Source: Alviniconcha marisindica | Taxonomy: Eukaryota > Mollusca > Gastropoda > Provannidae | DNA: 64,000 bases | NCBI GenBank assembly: GCA_018857735.1 | Contig: JABMCL010000570.1 | Location: forward strand, 75,001-139,000 | Reading direction: 5' to 3' | In this document: piece by piece, positions 45,814 through 57,699 of the stretch | Layout: each line of letters starts with the position of its first letter | How positions within the stretch are numbered: position 1 is the first letter of the stretch | Notes under the pieces: generated by a model | The model's input: only the letters and a program-made list of their open reading frames with translations | Databases searched by the model: none | What the model was told of the DNA's origin: nothing | Translations under genes and position numbers: made by a program

Positions 45814-45883
45814 TGCTACTATGTGCCTTACGTCCGGTTATGCTGTTCTGCCTCTGTATCATGTATTACATCTTTCGTTGTTG
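45814..45883 (+). repeat. Left arm of inverted repeat flanking a LINE remnant
   Basis: CTATGTGCCTTACGTCCGGT, TATGCTGTTCTGCCTCTGT and ATTACATCTTTCGTTG recur inverted at 47047-47117 with a few mismatches over about 70 bases. Confidence 0.85.
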
Positions 45884-46156
45884 TGGAGTTTATGTGGAGT
45901 CTGTGAGATGCCAAGCTTAGCGGCACTGCGAGTGATATATCAGTTTCACCATCCACGCAGAAACTTACTTCTCTCTCAGCATGGTCTTTTCAATTCCGCC
46001 ACAAAACTCCTACAGACGAAAACAATGCCGCTAACCACCTCTCTGTCGTGTGTTGAGCATCTCTTACGTAATGCCATCGGAAACTATATAATTTTAAAAA
46101 AGAATTTAAATAAAAAATAAAAGTAAAACTTCTTTTTTTCATCAGTCGCCCTAATA

Positions 46157-46328
46157 TAATAATAATAATGTACATTTATCATGCGCTCATCAACGCCCTG
46201 AGCGCTCACATGATACATATTAACCTAAATATGATATTCTATGCACATGCAGAGCATAGTTCTACCAAAACAATTTACATAAAGTATTTTTTTATTTTTT
46301 TTAAACGAAAAAAAAAAAAAAAAACGCA

Positions 46329-46392
<64 letters not shown>

Positions 46393-46985
46393 ACTGTAGT
46401 AGAAACTGGGTACTGATATTAGTTAGGATGGAAATACAGTGAGAAGAGGAAGGTTTTCAGTTTGGCTTTAAAAGATGACAGGGTTGAGCAGTGTCTAAGG
46501 TCTTGTGGGAGTGAATTCCAAATGTGGGGTCCAAAGCAAGAGAAGGCGTGGAAGCCACGAGTCTTGCGTTTGTATTGTTGGATTTCCAGCATGCGGGTGT
46601 CAGAAGAAGAGCGTAGTGTACGAGATGGAGTGTAGACATACAGCAGTTCAGAGAGGTAAGCAGGGCCAGAACCATTTATAGCACTGAAACACATACAAGC
46701 GAATTTATACTTAATACGTTCTGAAATTGGAAGCCAGTGCAGTTTTTCCAGGAGAGGTGTTGAGTGTTGGTGATGGGTGCCAAGAGAACAAGTCATGCAG
46801 CAAAGTTCTGAATTTTCTGGAGAGGTTGGATAACAGAATTAGGTGTACCCATGAGGAGACAGTTGCAGTAGTCAAGCCGTGAAAGGATATAGGAAGTAAC
46901 AAGAGTCTTGGTTGCGTCTTCAGTGAGAAACCTGCGGATTGAACTAATGCGTTTAAGCTCGAAATAAGCAGTTTGGCAGATTTTT
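46157..46985 (-). mobile_element. Non-LTR retrotransposon (CR1/L2-like) 3' remnant, RT C-terminus
   Basis: On the minus strand the peptide runs RISSIRRFLTEDATKTLVTS, SYILSRLDYCNCLLMG (typical end of the RT palm region), then after a frame break LLEKLHWLPISERIKYKFAC, GSGPAYLSELLYVYTPSRTL, FSCFGPHIWNSLPQDLRH and FKAKLKTFLFS, then stop. These blocks are typical of CR1/L2-clade ends. The 3' UTR holds (GT)n and finishes with ATGATAAATGTACATT and (ATT)n, a usual tail for such elements. It is 5'-truncated and frame-broken, so inactive. Confidence 0.9.
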
Positions 46986-47046
46986 ATGACGTGGTTTACT
47001 GGGCGTAAAACACCAAGTTACTTACTTCTAAATCAAAACATCAAAC

Positions 47047-47117
47047 AGCAACGAAAGATGTAATACATAACACAGAGGCAGAACAGCATAACCGGATGTA
47101 AGGCACATAGTAGTAGG
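47047..47117 (-). repeat. Right arm of inverted repeat flanking a LINE remnant
   Basis: This is the inverted partner of 45814-45883. A tail module (GGGCGTAAAACACCAAGTTA) lies between it and the LINE remnant. Confidence 0.85.
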
Positions 47118-47189
47118 CCTACGTAGGCTGTTTTTGAATCAGACTGTTCAAGAATAAAGACTTTGCGAGCGGAAAGTTGTGTCGTTGCA

Positions 47190-47265
47190 CGCTTTAATTT
47201 TGAAGAGAGAGACAGAGACAGAGACAGAGACAGAGAAGGACAGACAGACAGACAGACAGACACAG

Positions 47266-47335
<70 letters not shown>

Positions 47336-47340
47336 AGGCT
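47190..47340 (+). repeat. (GA)n and (GACA)n microsatellite
   Basis: A GACAGA run grades into pure GA to about 47333. Confidence 0.95.
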
Positions 47341-47589
47341 ATATCACGTAAGACTTATATTCAGGCATGACTAGGAACAACAGCTAATTATATCGTACAT
47401 ATTTTGTGTGTACGATATATATATATATTCCAGAGTCCTCTTGGCGGCTGCAGCACTGTGACAGATCGATGCCGAAGCTTGTCAGAGCGACCGCCTACCA
47501 CTCCCTTGGCACAGGCACAGGAAACAGGTTCTAATTATTTCTTCGTAGGCGTCATAGTCTACGTGCACAGCATGCCTGCTGTTTTCGAC

Positions 47590-48500
<911 letters not shown>

Positions 48501-48631
48501 CGAGCTGTGGACGTGTGGATTAAGCGCGCGAGGCGGCACTATAAATTGTATCATTATTATTCCACGGCCAACCTATGCCTAATGTCGAATTGCGATTGGT
48601 TGTATATGTATGTGTGCGAGTTGTGTCATAG

Positions 48632-48791
<160 letters not shown>

Positions 48792-49210
48792 TTTACGACG
48801 CGTTTCTCGGTCTGCAGTCCCAGTGTTGGATTCTCTCGACCACTAAACGCAAGTAGCAACTGTTGAATCAACTGATGATGTGGGGCTTAATGTCCTCAGA
48901 GGTCGGGCTGTCATATCAGGGACAAACTGTTGAGTCTCTCCTCTCACATCATGCTTTAAACACTAGTGTTCAGTGCAGAACGGATTCGGTCACCTTGATC
49001 CCACTCCGGCGGTTGGAAGCCACTGTGACACTTCAACTCAAAGATCTAACGTTACTCTATTAGCTTTCATTGACACTGGATCAATTTACAACGCTGTGTG
49101 TTTGCTTTATATGATTATGGACATAGTACATAGAACGATATTTATGATTTTGATGGTCTACTCAAAGCACAAATTCCCCGTGTTTCTTGTAGAGATAATA
49201 AATCCTTCTA

Positions 49211-49305
49211 CTCTCTCTCTCTCTCTCTCTGCCTGCCTGTCTGTCTGTCTGTCTGTCTCTGTCTCTGTCTCTATCTCTGTCTCTCTGTCTCCTTCTCTCT
49301 CTCTG

Positions 49306-49337
<32 letters not shown>
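49211..49337 (+). repeat. (CT)n/(GTCT)n/(GCGT)n block
   Basis: Three adjacent microsatellites: CT, then GTCT, then GTGC units. Confidence 0.95.
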
Positions 49338-49493
49338 AAGGTGTGTGTCTCAAAGCTATGTTGTCGTAATCAGTCGAGTTCAAGCTGACTTTTGATGATT
49401 GTCACGTAATTATATGGACATAACCATGTGAATGATACTTTGACTGCCATCACTATTTCTTCGAAGGGAGATAACTGATTTGTGTCTCACCTC

Positions 49494-49650
49494 TATCATT
49501 GGCGGGAGCTGCCACAAGCACGTTTTGTCGCGAGAAACATAATTTTTTCGGGACAAAAGTTTTGTCACGGCAGGCATACTTTCGTCGCGACAAACGGCGT
49601 GTTTTGTCGCGACAAAAATGATACTTGTGGCACGGCTCCCGCCAATGATA
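49494..49650. mobile_element. MITE M1 with perfect TIRs and 6-bp target duplication
   Basis: The left end TATCATTGGCGGGAGC and right end GCTCCCGCCAATGATA are perfect 16-base inverted repeats, with further pairing inward (GCCACAAG and CTTGTGGCAC). CACCTC flanks both ends as a direct repeat (49488-49493 and 49651-49656). The 157-bp interior repeats TTTGTCGCGACAAA-like palindromes. It has no coding capacity. Confidence 0.9.
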
Positions 49651-49903
49651 CACCTCAGCCAAACACCAAACACAAAAACAACAACGTTATTGGTGATCGC
49701 TTTTATACTGCGCTATTTTCCGCTCTTGAGCAGTCTCTGAAGGTGGGGCTGGATGAGTGGGGTTGGGTGGGGGGGGGGGGGGGATATTTGATTGAATATT
49801 GTGTGTTTTTGATGTCGGTTGTTTTAGCTTGATTATGAAATGTACGCGCCTAAGGCTCACTTGAGAAAGGGCGCTCTAAAACCCCAACTAGTAGTACGGT
49901 AGT

Positions 49904-49905
49904 AA

Positions 49906-49975
<70 letters not shown>
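49904..49975 (+). repeat. (TAG)n microsatellite
   Basis: About 24 AGT units. Confidence 0.97.
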
Positions 49976-50055
49976 TGATAACTCTAGACTCTCAATAGAA
50001 GGGAATCTAAAAATGAAACAGAACGTGGCCCAGAGCGCTCGTACAGAATCAACAC

Positions 50056-50391
50056 ACAAGGGAGTTAATTAGCGCTCAAAATACGTAACACAAGTACAAC
50101 AAGAAAGACCTCAGTCGCCTCTAAGGAGGATGTACCTCTGGTGAAGTTTATGTGCCGTGTATTTACACGCATGCCAGGTGAGAGGATGTACCTCTGGTGG
50201 AGTTTATGTACCTTGCATTTACACGCATGCCAGGTGAGAGTTACCGTAGGCAATTCAGAGGAGGATGTGTCTCTGGTGAAGTTTATGTACCTAGTATTTA
50301 CACACACGTCAGGTGAGAGTTACCGTAGGCAACTCAGGTCTTTGTCGTTGTACTTGTCTTACGTATTTCGAGCGCTAATTAACTCCCTTGT
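50056..50391. mobile_element. MITE M2 with long TIRs and internal tandem units
   Basis: The left arm starts ACAAGGGAGTTAATTAGCGC and continues ATACGTAACACAAGTACAAC. The right arm ends GCGCTAATTAACTCCCTTGT, giving inverted repeats of about 64 bases with few mismatches. Between them GAGGATGTACCTCTGGTGAA then TTTACACGCATGCCAGGTGA repeats three to four times. Truncated relatives lie at 21870, 39780 and 40650. No clear target duplication was found. Confidence 0.85.
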
Positions 50392-50463
50392 CTCTTGAGA
50401 AGGGAAACTAGTTTATTACTGTTGAGTCCTCGGTAACACGCGAGAGCTCCCCCCCACCCACCA

Positions 50464-50464
<1 letters not shown>

Positions 50465-50507
<43 letters not shown>

Positions 50508-51320
50508 CACACCCCCACCCTTCCTCCTCCCCAATCATTTGCCGAACACACGTGTATGCCGATGCTTCTTCTTCTTATACAGTCGTCCCAAATATGCCGA
50601 TGCAAAAGACAAAATATAACGTAAACTGCAGACCAACCCCCCCCCCCCCCCCCCCCCCCCCCCTCCCCCCCAACCCCCCGCCCCTCTCCCTACTTCTCCT
50701 TCAAGATTCCGAGGGTTCGTTTCCTTTGACATCTCATGAATAATTGAGCTGTCCATTGTTGTCTGCGTGCCTGTAGCGAAGCTCAGTGAACTGACTGCAC
50801 GTAAGGCAGCAACACGCCTCACTCCTCTCTGGCTCCGTCTGGAACCACACCCGGAATGAACTTGGAAAGTAATTAGGACACAAAGGGATGGTCCTTGGGA
50901 AGGGCTTGTCAAAAGACTTTTCCGCAGTTACAACACCCACCACCATAAAAAGAAGGAGAGAAAGGGAGAGAGAAAAGGGGGGGGGGGGGGGGGGGGGGGG
51001 AGAGGAGGGGAAAAAAAGAAAAGAAAGAAAAGAAAGAAGAACGAGGCGGGGGAGACAAAAAGAATGGGGGGATTTTTTTTAATTTTTTTTTATTAAAATT
51101 AAAATAAATAAAAAAAGATTCAAAAAGAAAAGAAGAAGAAGAGAAAGAGAGTGAGTGCGGACTGGCTTCATTATCTGGTGATTAATCGGGCTCCATCGAA
51201 GGGCCTGGAACCAGAAGGAGGAGAAGGAGGAGAAACACAGCAACAAAGAGACAGCGAAAGCAGTGTGGTAACAATAATTAAGCCTGTGTAGACTTTTCTG
51301 GACGGATGCATCGACAGTCC
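50465..51320. repeat. Homopolymer and microsatellite region
   Basis: (CA)n lies at 50467-50504, a C tract at 50638-50662, a G tract at 50979-51000, and A/GA-rich sequence to 51150. A minus-strand frame at 50734-50946 is open for 70 codons but has no recognisable domain or convincing splice sites. Confidence 0.7.
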
Positions 51321-51429
51321 ACCGTTAGGAGTGAGAAGGAAACGAAAGGCAGTTTGTTTTAATATATATACATGTATATCTGGTCCTCACGTCTGCTGCA
51401 CAATGCATACGCGTTCGCACATTACAATT

Positions 51430-51532
51430 CACGCGCGCGCGCGCGCGCACACACACACACACACACTGTGACATACACATTGCCACACACATACACACAC
51501 AAGTGTGTGTGAGATGTGAAGTGAACTCTACG

Positions 51533-51567
<35 letters not shown>

Positions 51568-51687
51568 TACACGCGCGCGCGCACGCACGCACGCACACAC
51601 ACTCACATACACACACACACGCACAGCCACACACATACACATTGCCACACACATACACACACACGTGTGTGTGAGGTGTGACGAAAA

Positions 51688-51767
<80 letters not shown>

Positions 51768-51796
51768 ACACACACACACGTGTGTGAGGTGTGAAG

Positions 51797-51858
<62 letters not shown>

Positions 51859-51877
51859 CACAACAACAACAAACACA

Positions 51878-51908
<31 letters not shown>

Positions 51909-51935
51909 CGCACGCACGCACGCACACACGCACGC
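51430..51935 (+). repeat. Compound (CA)n/(CT)n block with internal duplication
   Basis: A larger unit containing ACACGTGTGTGTGAGGTGTG then CTCTCTCTC recurs at about 51505, 51662 and 51778, so microsatellite stretches are themselves tandemly duplicated. Confidence 0.9.
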
Positions 51936-52239
51936 ACAACCATCAAACAGACACTGAGATAAGAGAAAGAGAGGAGGAAAACAAGGTTGATAAAAACAAG
52001 TTTATTGTTGCCGCACACTTCATCATTCTCAGTCCAGTATCGCCCACACGAAAGGTCAGCTCTCTATATAAGTGCTCTCCTCGCTGTCTCCATACGTCAG
52101 ACCAAAGACTGTACACAAAAGGGAAAAAAAATGTACCATCTATGGTTAAACTGTCCCACAACACTCAAAGGCTTCTGCGTCATCTCTTAAAACAGGATGA
52201 GCACACGAGCTCAGTCGACTCTCATTCATAATGGGAATT

Positions 52240-52385
52240 TGTGTTAGTACAACCGTCTGGAACAATCTCCCTTTCTCTGTCAGTCTGTGCCACATGCTCA
52301 AACTCTGGCTTCCTTCAAGTCCCAGCTCGACTCGCATTTTCTCGGTCTCTTAATTACTCCTGACACTTTCGGCCTGCCTCAAGTA
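52240..52385 (+). mobile_element. Short LINE RT C-terminal remnant
   Basis: TTVWNNLPFSVS, then after a frameshift HAQTLASFKSQLDSHFLG, matches the WNSLP...SLSSFKSxLKTHLF end of CR1/L2-type proteins. The rest is missing and a (GT)n block follows. Confidence 0.7.
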
Positions 52386-52391
52386 AACGTT

Positions 52392-52411
52392 TGTGTGTGT
52401 GCGTGTGTGCG

Positions 52412-52472
<61 letters not shown>

Positions 52473-52576
52473 TGTGTGCGTGCTGTGTGTGTGTGTGTGT
52501 GCTGTGTGTGTGTGTGGTGAGTGTTGTGTGTGTGTGTTGTGTGTGTGTGTGTGTGTGGTGTGTGTGTGTGTGTGTG

Positions 52577-52631
<55 letters not shown>

Positions 52632-52760
52632 TGCGTGTGTGTGTGTGTGCGTGGTGTGCGCATCGTGTTGTTGTATGTGTGTGTATTGTGTGTGTGGAGT
52701 GGTGTGTGGTGGTGGTTGGGGAGTGTAAGTGTGTTGTGTGTGGGGGGGGGGGATGGGGGG
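52392..52760 (+). repeat. Interrupted (GT)n tract
   Basis: About 370 bases of GT with slips, ending in G tracts at 52742-52765. Confidence 0.97.
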
Positions 52761-53363
52761 GGGGGTGTTTGATGACAAATATGTGTATTTTTAATATTGT
52801 GTGTTTTGATGCTGGTTGTTTCTAACTTGAGTATGAAACTGATGTACGCGCTTAATAATTTCAAATTCGGCATTTTCATAGGTCGTTTGCTGAGTGGCGG
52901 CGCCACCCACACTCCGAGCACCGCTTTCCGGCACCTTCCTCCAAACTCTGCCAGATTTGTTACGCCACTGAAGGGGCACTCTTTATCTCCGCGCAGCTGT
53001 CCACCGACGCGGTCAGCGCCCTCCGAAAGGTTGGGTACTGATTAGACTGTAGAAGCAACCTAGCGCCCAAGCACGCACGGCGTAAACAGGAGACGCATCC
53101 ACCCCGGGTAAAAAAAGTTGTCCGATTCAAACGATTGTGGTTATTTGTGCGGTGTAACTTTGTTGGCGGCTGAATGGCACGCCTTGTTTTATTTGAGTTG
53201 TTTGTAACAAACTTACTACTGTTTGAGCCCCACCAAAAAAAAAAAAAAACTGCTCGTTAGCTGACAGTTTTCAGGAACCTATGGCGTAATTAAATACGGC
53301 AGTGGTTGAAGGAAGAATGTCGTAAACCAGTGTCTGGAGTTTGGGAGCGACCGTGGCCAAGGG

Positions 53364-53655
53364 GTGCGGCGATAGCTCAGTTCGGGTAGAGCGCCCGACT
53401 GAAAAGCCAGGCGCAATACTGACACGGGTTCGAGTCCCCGGTGCGGTGAAGGATTTTTCTCTCCTAAAGTCAAAACTTTCAGTGCAGACTCTCATTACGG
53501 TGTGCAATCGCATGCATCAACATCTGCGCGCACGTTAAAAATCCCAAACACTGGCAAAGTCACACCATTGTTTGGACACACGAAAATACTGCACACACTG
53601 ACAGGAATGGGTAGCGCTGCTCTTGCGGCTGCTGTGCCTTGCCCAGGTAAGGGGA
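53364..53655 (+). mobile_element. tRNA-derived SINE, family S2
   Basis: The head is GGCGATAGCTCAGTTCGGGT (A box) and ACGGGTTCGAGTCCCCGG (B box). The body has CAATCGCATGCATCAACATC, CACGTTAAAAATCCC, TTGTTTGGACACACGAAAAT and GGGTAGCGCTGCTCTTGCGG, shared with the inverted copy at 41650-41993. The head alone resembles a tRNA gene, but the shared body shows it is a SINE. Confidence 0.87.
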
Positions 53656-53917
53656 CTCCAAGTTCCGGCGAGGGACAATAAAGTACCAAAAATGTGTAAG
53701 TCATCACCTTTAATGCAGACACTGTGAGTAAACATGGTCCATTATAATTATGTACATAACAATATGTACAACGCTAGAAGTCGTCAGCGACGGTATGACA
53801 TTTTCTACAAATTACATAATTCGGTTCGACGTTTCCGACACCGGAGTGACCTTGAAATAAAGTTAGAGTGACAGCAAAACTAGTAGGAATGGGTGAAGTT
53901 CAACACATGAAAGATTA

Positions 53918-54028
53918 CGAAAGATGAAAGATTCGGATAAAACAGTCTCATACCTACTGAGTATGAAAGATTCGGATAAAACAGTCTCATACCTACTGAG
54001 TATGAAAGATTCGGATAAAACAGTCTCA
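53918..54028 (+). repeat. 39-bp minisatellite, about 3 copies
   Basis: ATGAAAGATTCGGATAAAAC then AGTCTCATACCTACTGAGT repeats with almost no change. Confidence 0.92.
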
Positions 54029-54960
54029 AAAAGCAAGAGCCAAGTAAGAGAGAGAGCGACAGCAGGCAGACAGAGAGTGCGTGTGCGTACAGTTCCTTAA
54101 TGTGTCAGATCAGCTGCTTTCTTGAATACATGTCACAGTCACTAAAAGCATTACCAAAGTCTTGCCCTGTCATTGTACACACAGTACAAGTCGGATTTAA
54201 ACTGACTATAATTTTTTAAAGGAACTATCCTTCCCATGCTAAACTTCTCGTGAGCAGATTAAAAGAACATGATCCGAAGCAAAAGTTTTGCGACTGAACG
54301 TGACGTTGACTTTATACCGAGGTGATTATTATTATTATTATTATTATTATTAATTTTATTTTATTATTATTATTATTGGGGGGCGCATCATCACTAACAC
54401 TTGTTCCACGGGCTGATTACCGCGTTGTGAGCTCGGCTTTTCCCGCGCTTCATTCTGACGTTGTCAAAATATCTTTGGCGTCACGGAAGGAACCAGGAAA
54501 CTCAGTTTCGTGTCCACGGCACGGAAGAAATGCATGTGGATTGCAATCAGTTTTGTCAACGACTGTTGTTGTTGTGGTTTTTTTTTTGGTGTTTTTTATC
54601 TCTATGGAGTAAACTTTTCGGATGACGTACTGCAGCCTTCTGGTGGGGGGGGGGGGGGGGGGGATGTACGTCCACGAGAAAATGTGTGGTCTATTGGGCT
54701 TTACCTCAAGATATGTTTAGCTCATACCGATTGGTAATATTTTGGTAAAATTAGCCAGCAGATGCAACAGACAAATCATAACTACCCACCCGTATTTTTA
54801 TATATATATTTTTTTTTAAATCAAATCTAAGGCTATAGTTCCTTTAAACGTAGTCACTGCGACACTGAAAGCACAGCGGGAACTGCGACTGGTAAATGTT
54901 TATGAATGGACCTCATGCCGAGGCTAAAACACAAATCTCTCTTCTTTTCTTCTTCTTCTT
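54029..54960. other. Intergenic sequence with (ATT)n and G tract
   Basis: (ATT)n lies at 54326-54377 and a G tract at 54643-54663. No gene was recognised. The last few hundred bases may include the promoter of the candidate plus-strand gene starting at 55054. Confidence 0.4.
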
Positions 54961-55053
54961 CTTCTTTTTTAAGCGTGCGTTCGCACGCGGAGCTGACTTG
55001 ATCCCTGCCAGCGGATAACGCGTCAGATCTGCAAGAAAGAACGGGAAGTAACC

Positions 55054-55072
55054 ATGGCTACCACGGAGAAAG
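55054..55072 (+). CDS. Candidate first coding exon of an unidentified gene
   Basis: ATG lies in a strong start context (ACCATGG). It encodes MATTEK plus one base and ends at AAAG|GTTAGT, a good donor in phase 1. The next exon-like segment (56727-56797) begins with two bases that complete the codon. I do not recognise the protein. The call rests on start context, donor and matching phase over very few codons. Confidence 0.4.
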
Positions 55073-55386
55073 GTTAGTTACAACTTCCCCTTTCGTTAAC
55101 AGCACCACAACCTAAGAACAAGGATTCCTGCAAGCATCGTGGGAGGTGGTGATCTTTCTTTCTCGACCCCCCCCCCCCCCCCCAACACACACATACACCT
55201 CTCTCTCTATCTGTCTGTCTCTCTCTAAAGAGATAACGAAAGCGCGTCTACAAAGGATTAAGCCCCAGATCATCCACATCATCTCGTCTCCAAAGGGAAA
55301 GAACTAGATCTTGTAGAGAGTAACGCACTCTTTGTTTGTTTGTTGTTGTTGATGAACTAGATCTAGTCGACAGGCGTATAAATATA

Positions 55387-55388
<2 letters not shown>

Positions 55389-55464
<76 letters not shown>

Positions 55465-55475
55465 ATGTACGTGCG
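55389..55475 (+). repeat. (GT)n microsatellite
   Basis: About 37 GT units followed by short GCGT units. Confidence 0.97.
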
Positions 55476-55524
55476 TGCGTGCGTGCGTACGTGTGTGTGT
55501 CTAACAGTATGTCTTTGTGGACGT

Positions 55525-56415
55525 AAAGCAACACTGACAGTGATATTAAGAGTTCAGGAGCTGTGTGAAAGTCGAGGTGAACTACCTGGGCTCTCCGTCC
55601 CTAACTGTCTCCACGGTCCTTGTGGACGTAAAGCAACATTGAACAAACGAACACTGTCAGAGCTCGGAAGCTGTGTGAAAGTCGAGGTGGACGTCCTGGG
55701 CTCCCCGTCCCTAATAGTCTCCACGGTCCTTGTGGACGTAAAGCAACATTGAACAAACGAACACTGTCAGAGGTCAGGAGCTGTGTGAAAGTCGAGGTGG
55801 ACTACATGGGCTCCCTGTCCCTAACAGTCTATTCGGTCCTTGTGGACGTAAAGCAACACTGAACGAACTGTCAGAGCTCAGGGGCTGTGTGAAAGTCGAG
55901 GTGGACGTCCTGAGCTCCCCGTCCCTGTCTCCACGGTCCTTGTGGACGTAAAGCAACACTGAACGAACGAACACTGTCAGAGCTCAGGAGTTGTGTGAAA
56001 GTCGAGGTGGACGTCCTGAGCTCCCTGTCCCTAACAGTCTATTCGGTCCTTGTAGACGTAAAGCAACACTGAACGAACTAACACTGTCAGAGCTCGGTAG
56101 CTGTGTGAAAGTCGAGGTGGACTACATGGGCTCCACGTCCCTAACAGTCTATTCGGTCCTTGTGGACGTAAAGCAACACTGAACGAACTAACACTGTCAG
56201 AGCTCGGAAGCTGTGTGAAAGTCGAGGTGGACGTCCTGAGCTCCCCGCCCCTAATAATAGTCTTTATGTCTCTGTGGACGTAAAGCAACACTGAACGAAC
56301 TAACACTGTCAGAGCTCGGAAGCTGTGTGAAAGTCGAGGTGGACGTCCTGAGCTCCCCGCCCCTAATAATAGTCTTTATGTCTCTGTGGACGTAAAGCAA
56401 CACTGAACGAACACT
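55525..56415 (+). repeat. Tandem array of repeat D, about 8 units of 105-111 bp
   Basis: Each unit contains CAGGAGCTGTGTGAAAGTCG (or CGGAAGC variants), AGGTGGACGTCCTGAGCTCC, CCGTCCCTAACAGTC, CTTGTGGACGTAAAGCAACA and CTGAACGAAC. Unit starts (CTGTGTGAAAG) fall near 55560, 55671, 55780, 55885, 55993, 56101, 56213 and 56322. The same module occurs singly elsewhere as repeat D, so a dispersed element has become a local satellite. Confidence 0.9.
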
Positions 56416-56576
56416 GTCTCAGATCTGACGGAAGCGCCACAGCTTCTGACTGGCACTGGCAGCAACATCATCCCCGAAACTTGTTCTTGAAGGAAGCTAT
56501 GCTTAATTTCTACTCGTGGCAACACTGTGGTTTACACTGAAGTCTTTGTCTCCGTGGTTACCCACAGACTTCTTCT

Positions 56577-56675
56577 TCAAATGCTGCTTTACGTCCACAG
56601 AAACCATAAGGACTGTTAAGGACGGGAAGCGCAGGACGGCCACCTCCACTTTCACACAGCTCCTGAGCTCTGACC
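56577..56675 (-). repeat. Partial repeat D, inverted
   Basis: On the minus strand CAGGAGCTGTGTGAAAGTGG and GTGGACGTAAAGCAGC match the repeat D module. It faces the array next door. Confidence 0.7.
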
Positions 56676-56726
56676 CACAGACTTCCAACTCTTGCAATAT
56701 AAATCACATAATGCAAACAACGACAG

Positions 56727-56797
56727 TTACAGCTGTGACCTTTGCAAAACTTCTAAGTGTGAGAGAAGCATGCAGACACCTAGGAGGGTGCGTCAAG
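56727..56797 (+). CDS. Candidate second exon of the unidentified plus-strand gene
   Basis: The acceptor AACGACAG precedes TT, completing a Val codon with the G left by the exon at 55072. It encodes TAVTFAKLLSVREACRHLGG then CVK and ends AAG|GTATGG in phase 0. A second AG six bases downstream would also keep frame. The peptide looks helix-forming, but I recognise no domain. The acceptor has a weak pyrimidine tract. A piggyBac-like MITE begins 12 bases beyond the donor. Confidence 0.4.
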
Positions 56798-56808
56798 GTA
56801 TGGTTTAA

Positions 56809-57031
56809 CCCCTTCACTGCCATGGTATCATCTGAAAACCACAATAAAAGTGCGAAATTTGAAACACTTAACCTTTTTTGTCTTCTTTTACGCACTGGCA
56901 TATGAAAGGACTTTCATCACAACGCATAGCACTGAAAGTAGATGTTTTATAGGACCGGAAAATACACGGTTTTCAGGCACGCCCGTGCATCTTTCAGCCC
57001 GGAAATTTTACAGGCTGGGGCCTTGAAGGGG
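56809..57031. mobile_element. piggyBac-like MITE M3
   Basis: TTAA precedes CCCCTTCA at the left (56805-56808), and TGAAGGGG is followed by TTAA at the right (57032-57035). TTAA duplication with CCC-starting inverted ends is the signature of the piggyBac superfamily. The 223-bp interior has no transposase. It could also be a chance inverted repeat, but both ends and the target sites agree. Confidence 0.7.
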
Positions 57032-57369
57032 TTAAAGAGTTTATCTGAAAGTGCTCCGCTTGAAAGATCTCAACAGAGTTTATCATCACGCAGTCTGTGT
57101 AGTGTTATATCGTTATACGGTTATACAATCATACTGCTGCTCTTGACATATCTTACGCTGTTACAAAAAACAAACAGAAAAACTCCAACGTTTTAAGTCC
57201 CCCCCCCCCCCGCCCCCCTTCAAAGGGGCCCAAACCTTTGCCGGATGAACGGATGAAGACTGATCATTGCCTAGACCCACGATTTTTTCATATGAATACA
57301 AATCAGAAGAATAGGAAAGCATCCACAATTTAATTTCCGACTGGCATTTTTCGCCTGCACACAATCTAA

Positions 57370-57440
57370 AAATTCCTGACAAGAAAACAAGATGCCATTT
57401 GACAAGCAACGTAAAACGCCATTTGACAAGCAATGTAAAA
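57370..57440 (+). repeat. 25-bp duplication
   Basis: GCCATTTGACAAGCAACGTA then AAAC occurs twice in tandem with one difference. Confidence 0.85.
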
Positions 57441-57699
57441 CAAACGAAGGAAAAGACAAAAATACTGCTGAAGAGGGTGCAATCAGATTAAACTAGGGAT
57501 TTAAAAAAAAAAAAAAAAAAACCATTCTGTTATTGTTTTTGTTATTAGATACTTGACAGTTTAAAATATCACTTGTTTCACTTTTTATTCCACAGGTGGC
57601 TAAAACGGTAGATCTTTTTCCACCATGGGTTTGATGTCTATAGCTATATTTATGTTGTTGCTGTTGTTTGTATGCATGCCAGCGAAATGGTATTGCTGG

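Noticed and set aside
50734..50946. Minus-strand 70-codon frame
   Set aside because: No family resemblance, and no splice sites that clearly bound it.
53364..53445. tRNA gene
   Set aside because: The tRNA-like head is followed by a body shared with another copy at 41650-41993, so it is a SINE.
57597..57640. Alternative third exon after TTTTTATTCCACAG
   Set aside because: The acceptor is good and the phase fits, but the frame stops after 12 codons, giving a 42-residue product. It was left out in favour of 60031-60136, which is itself uncertain.
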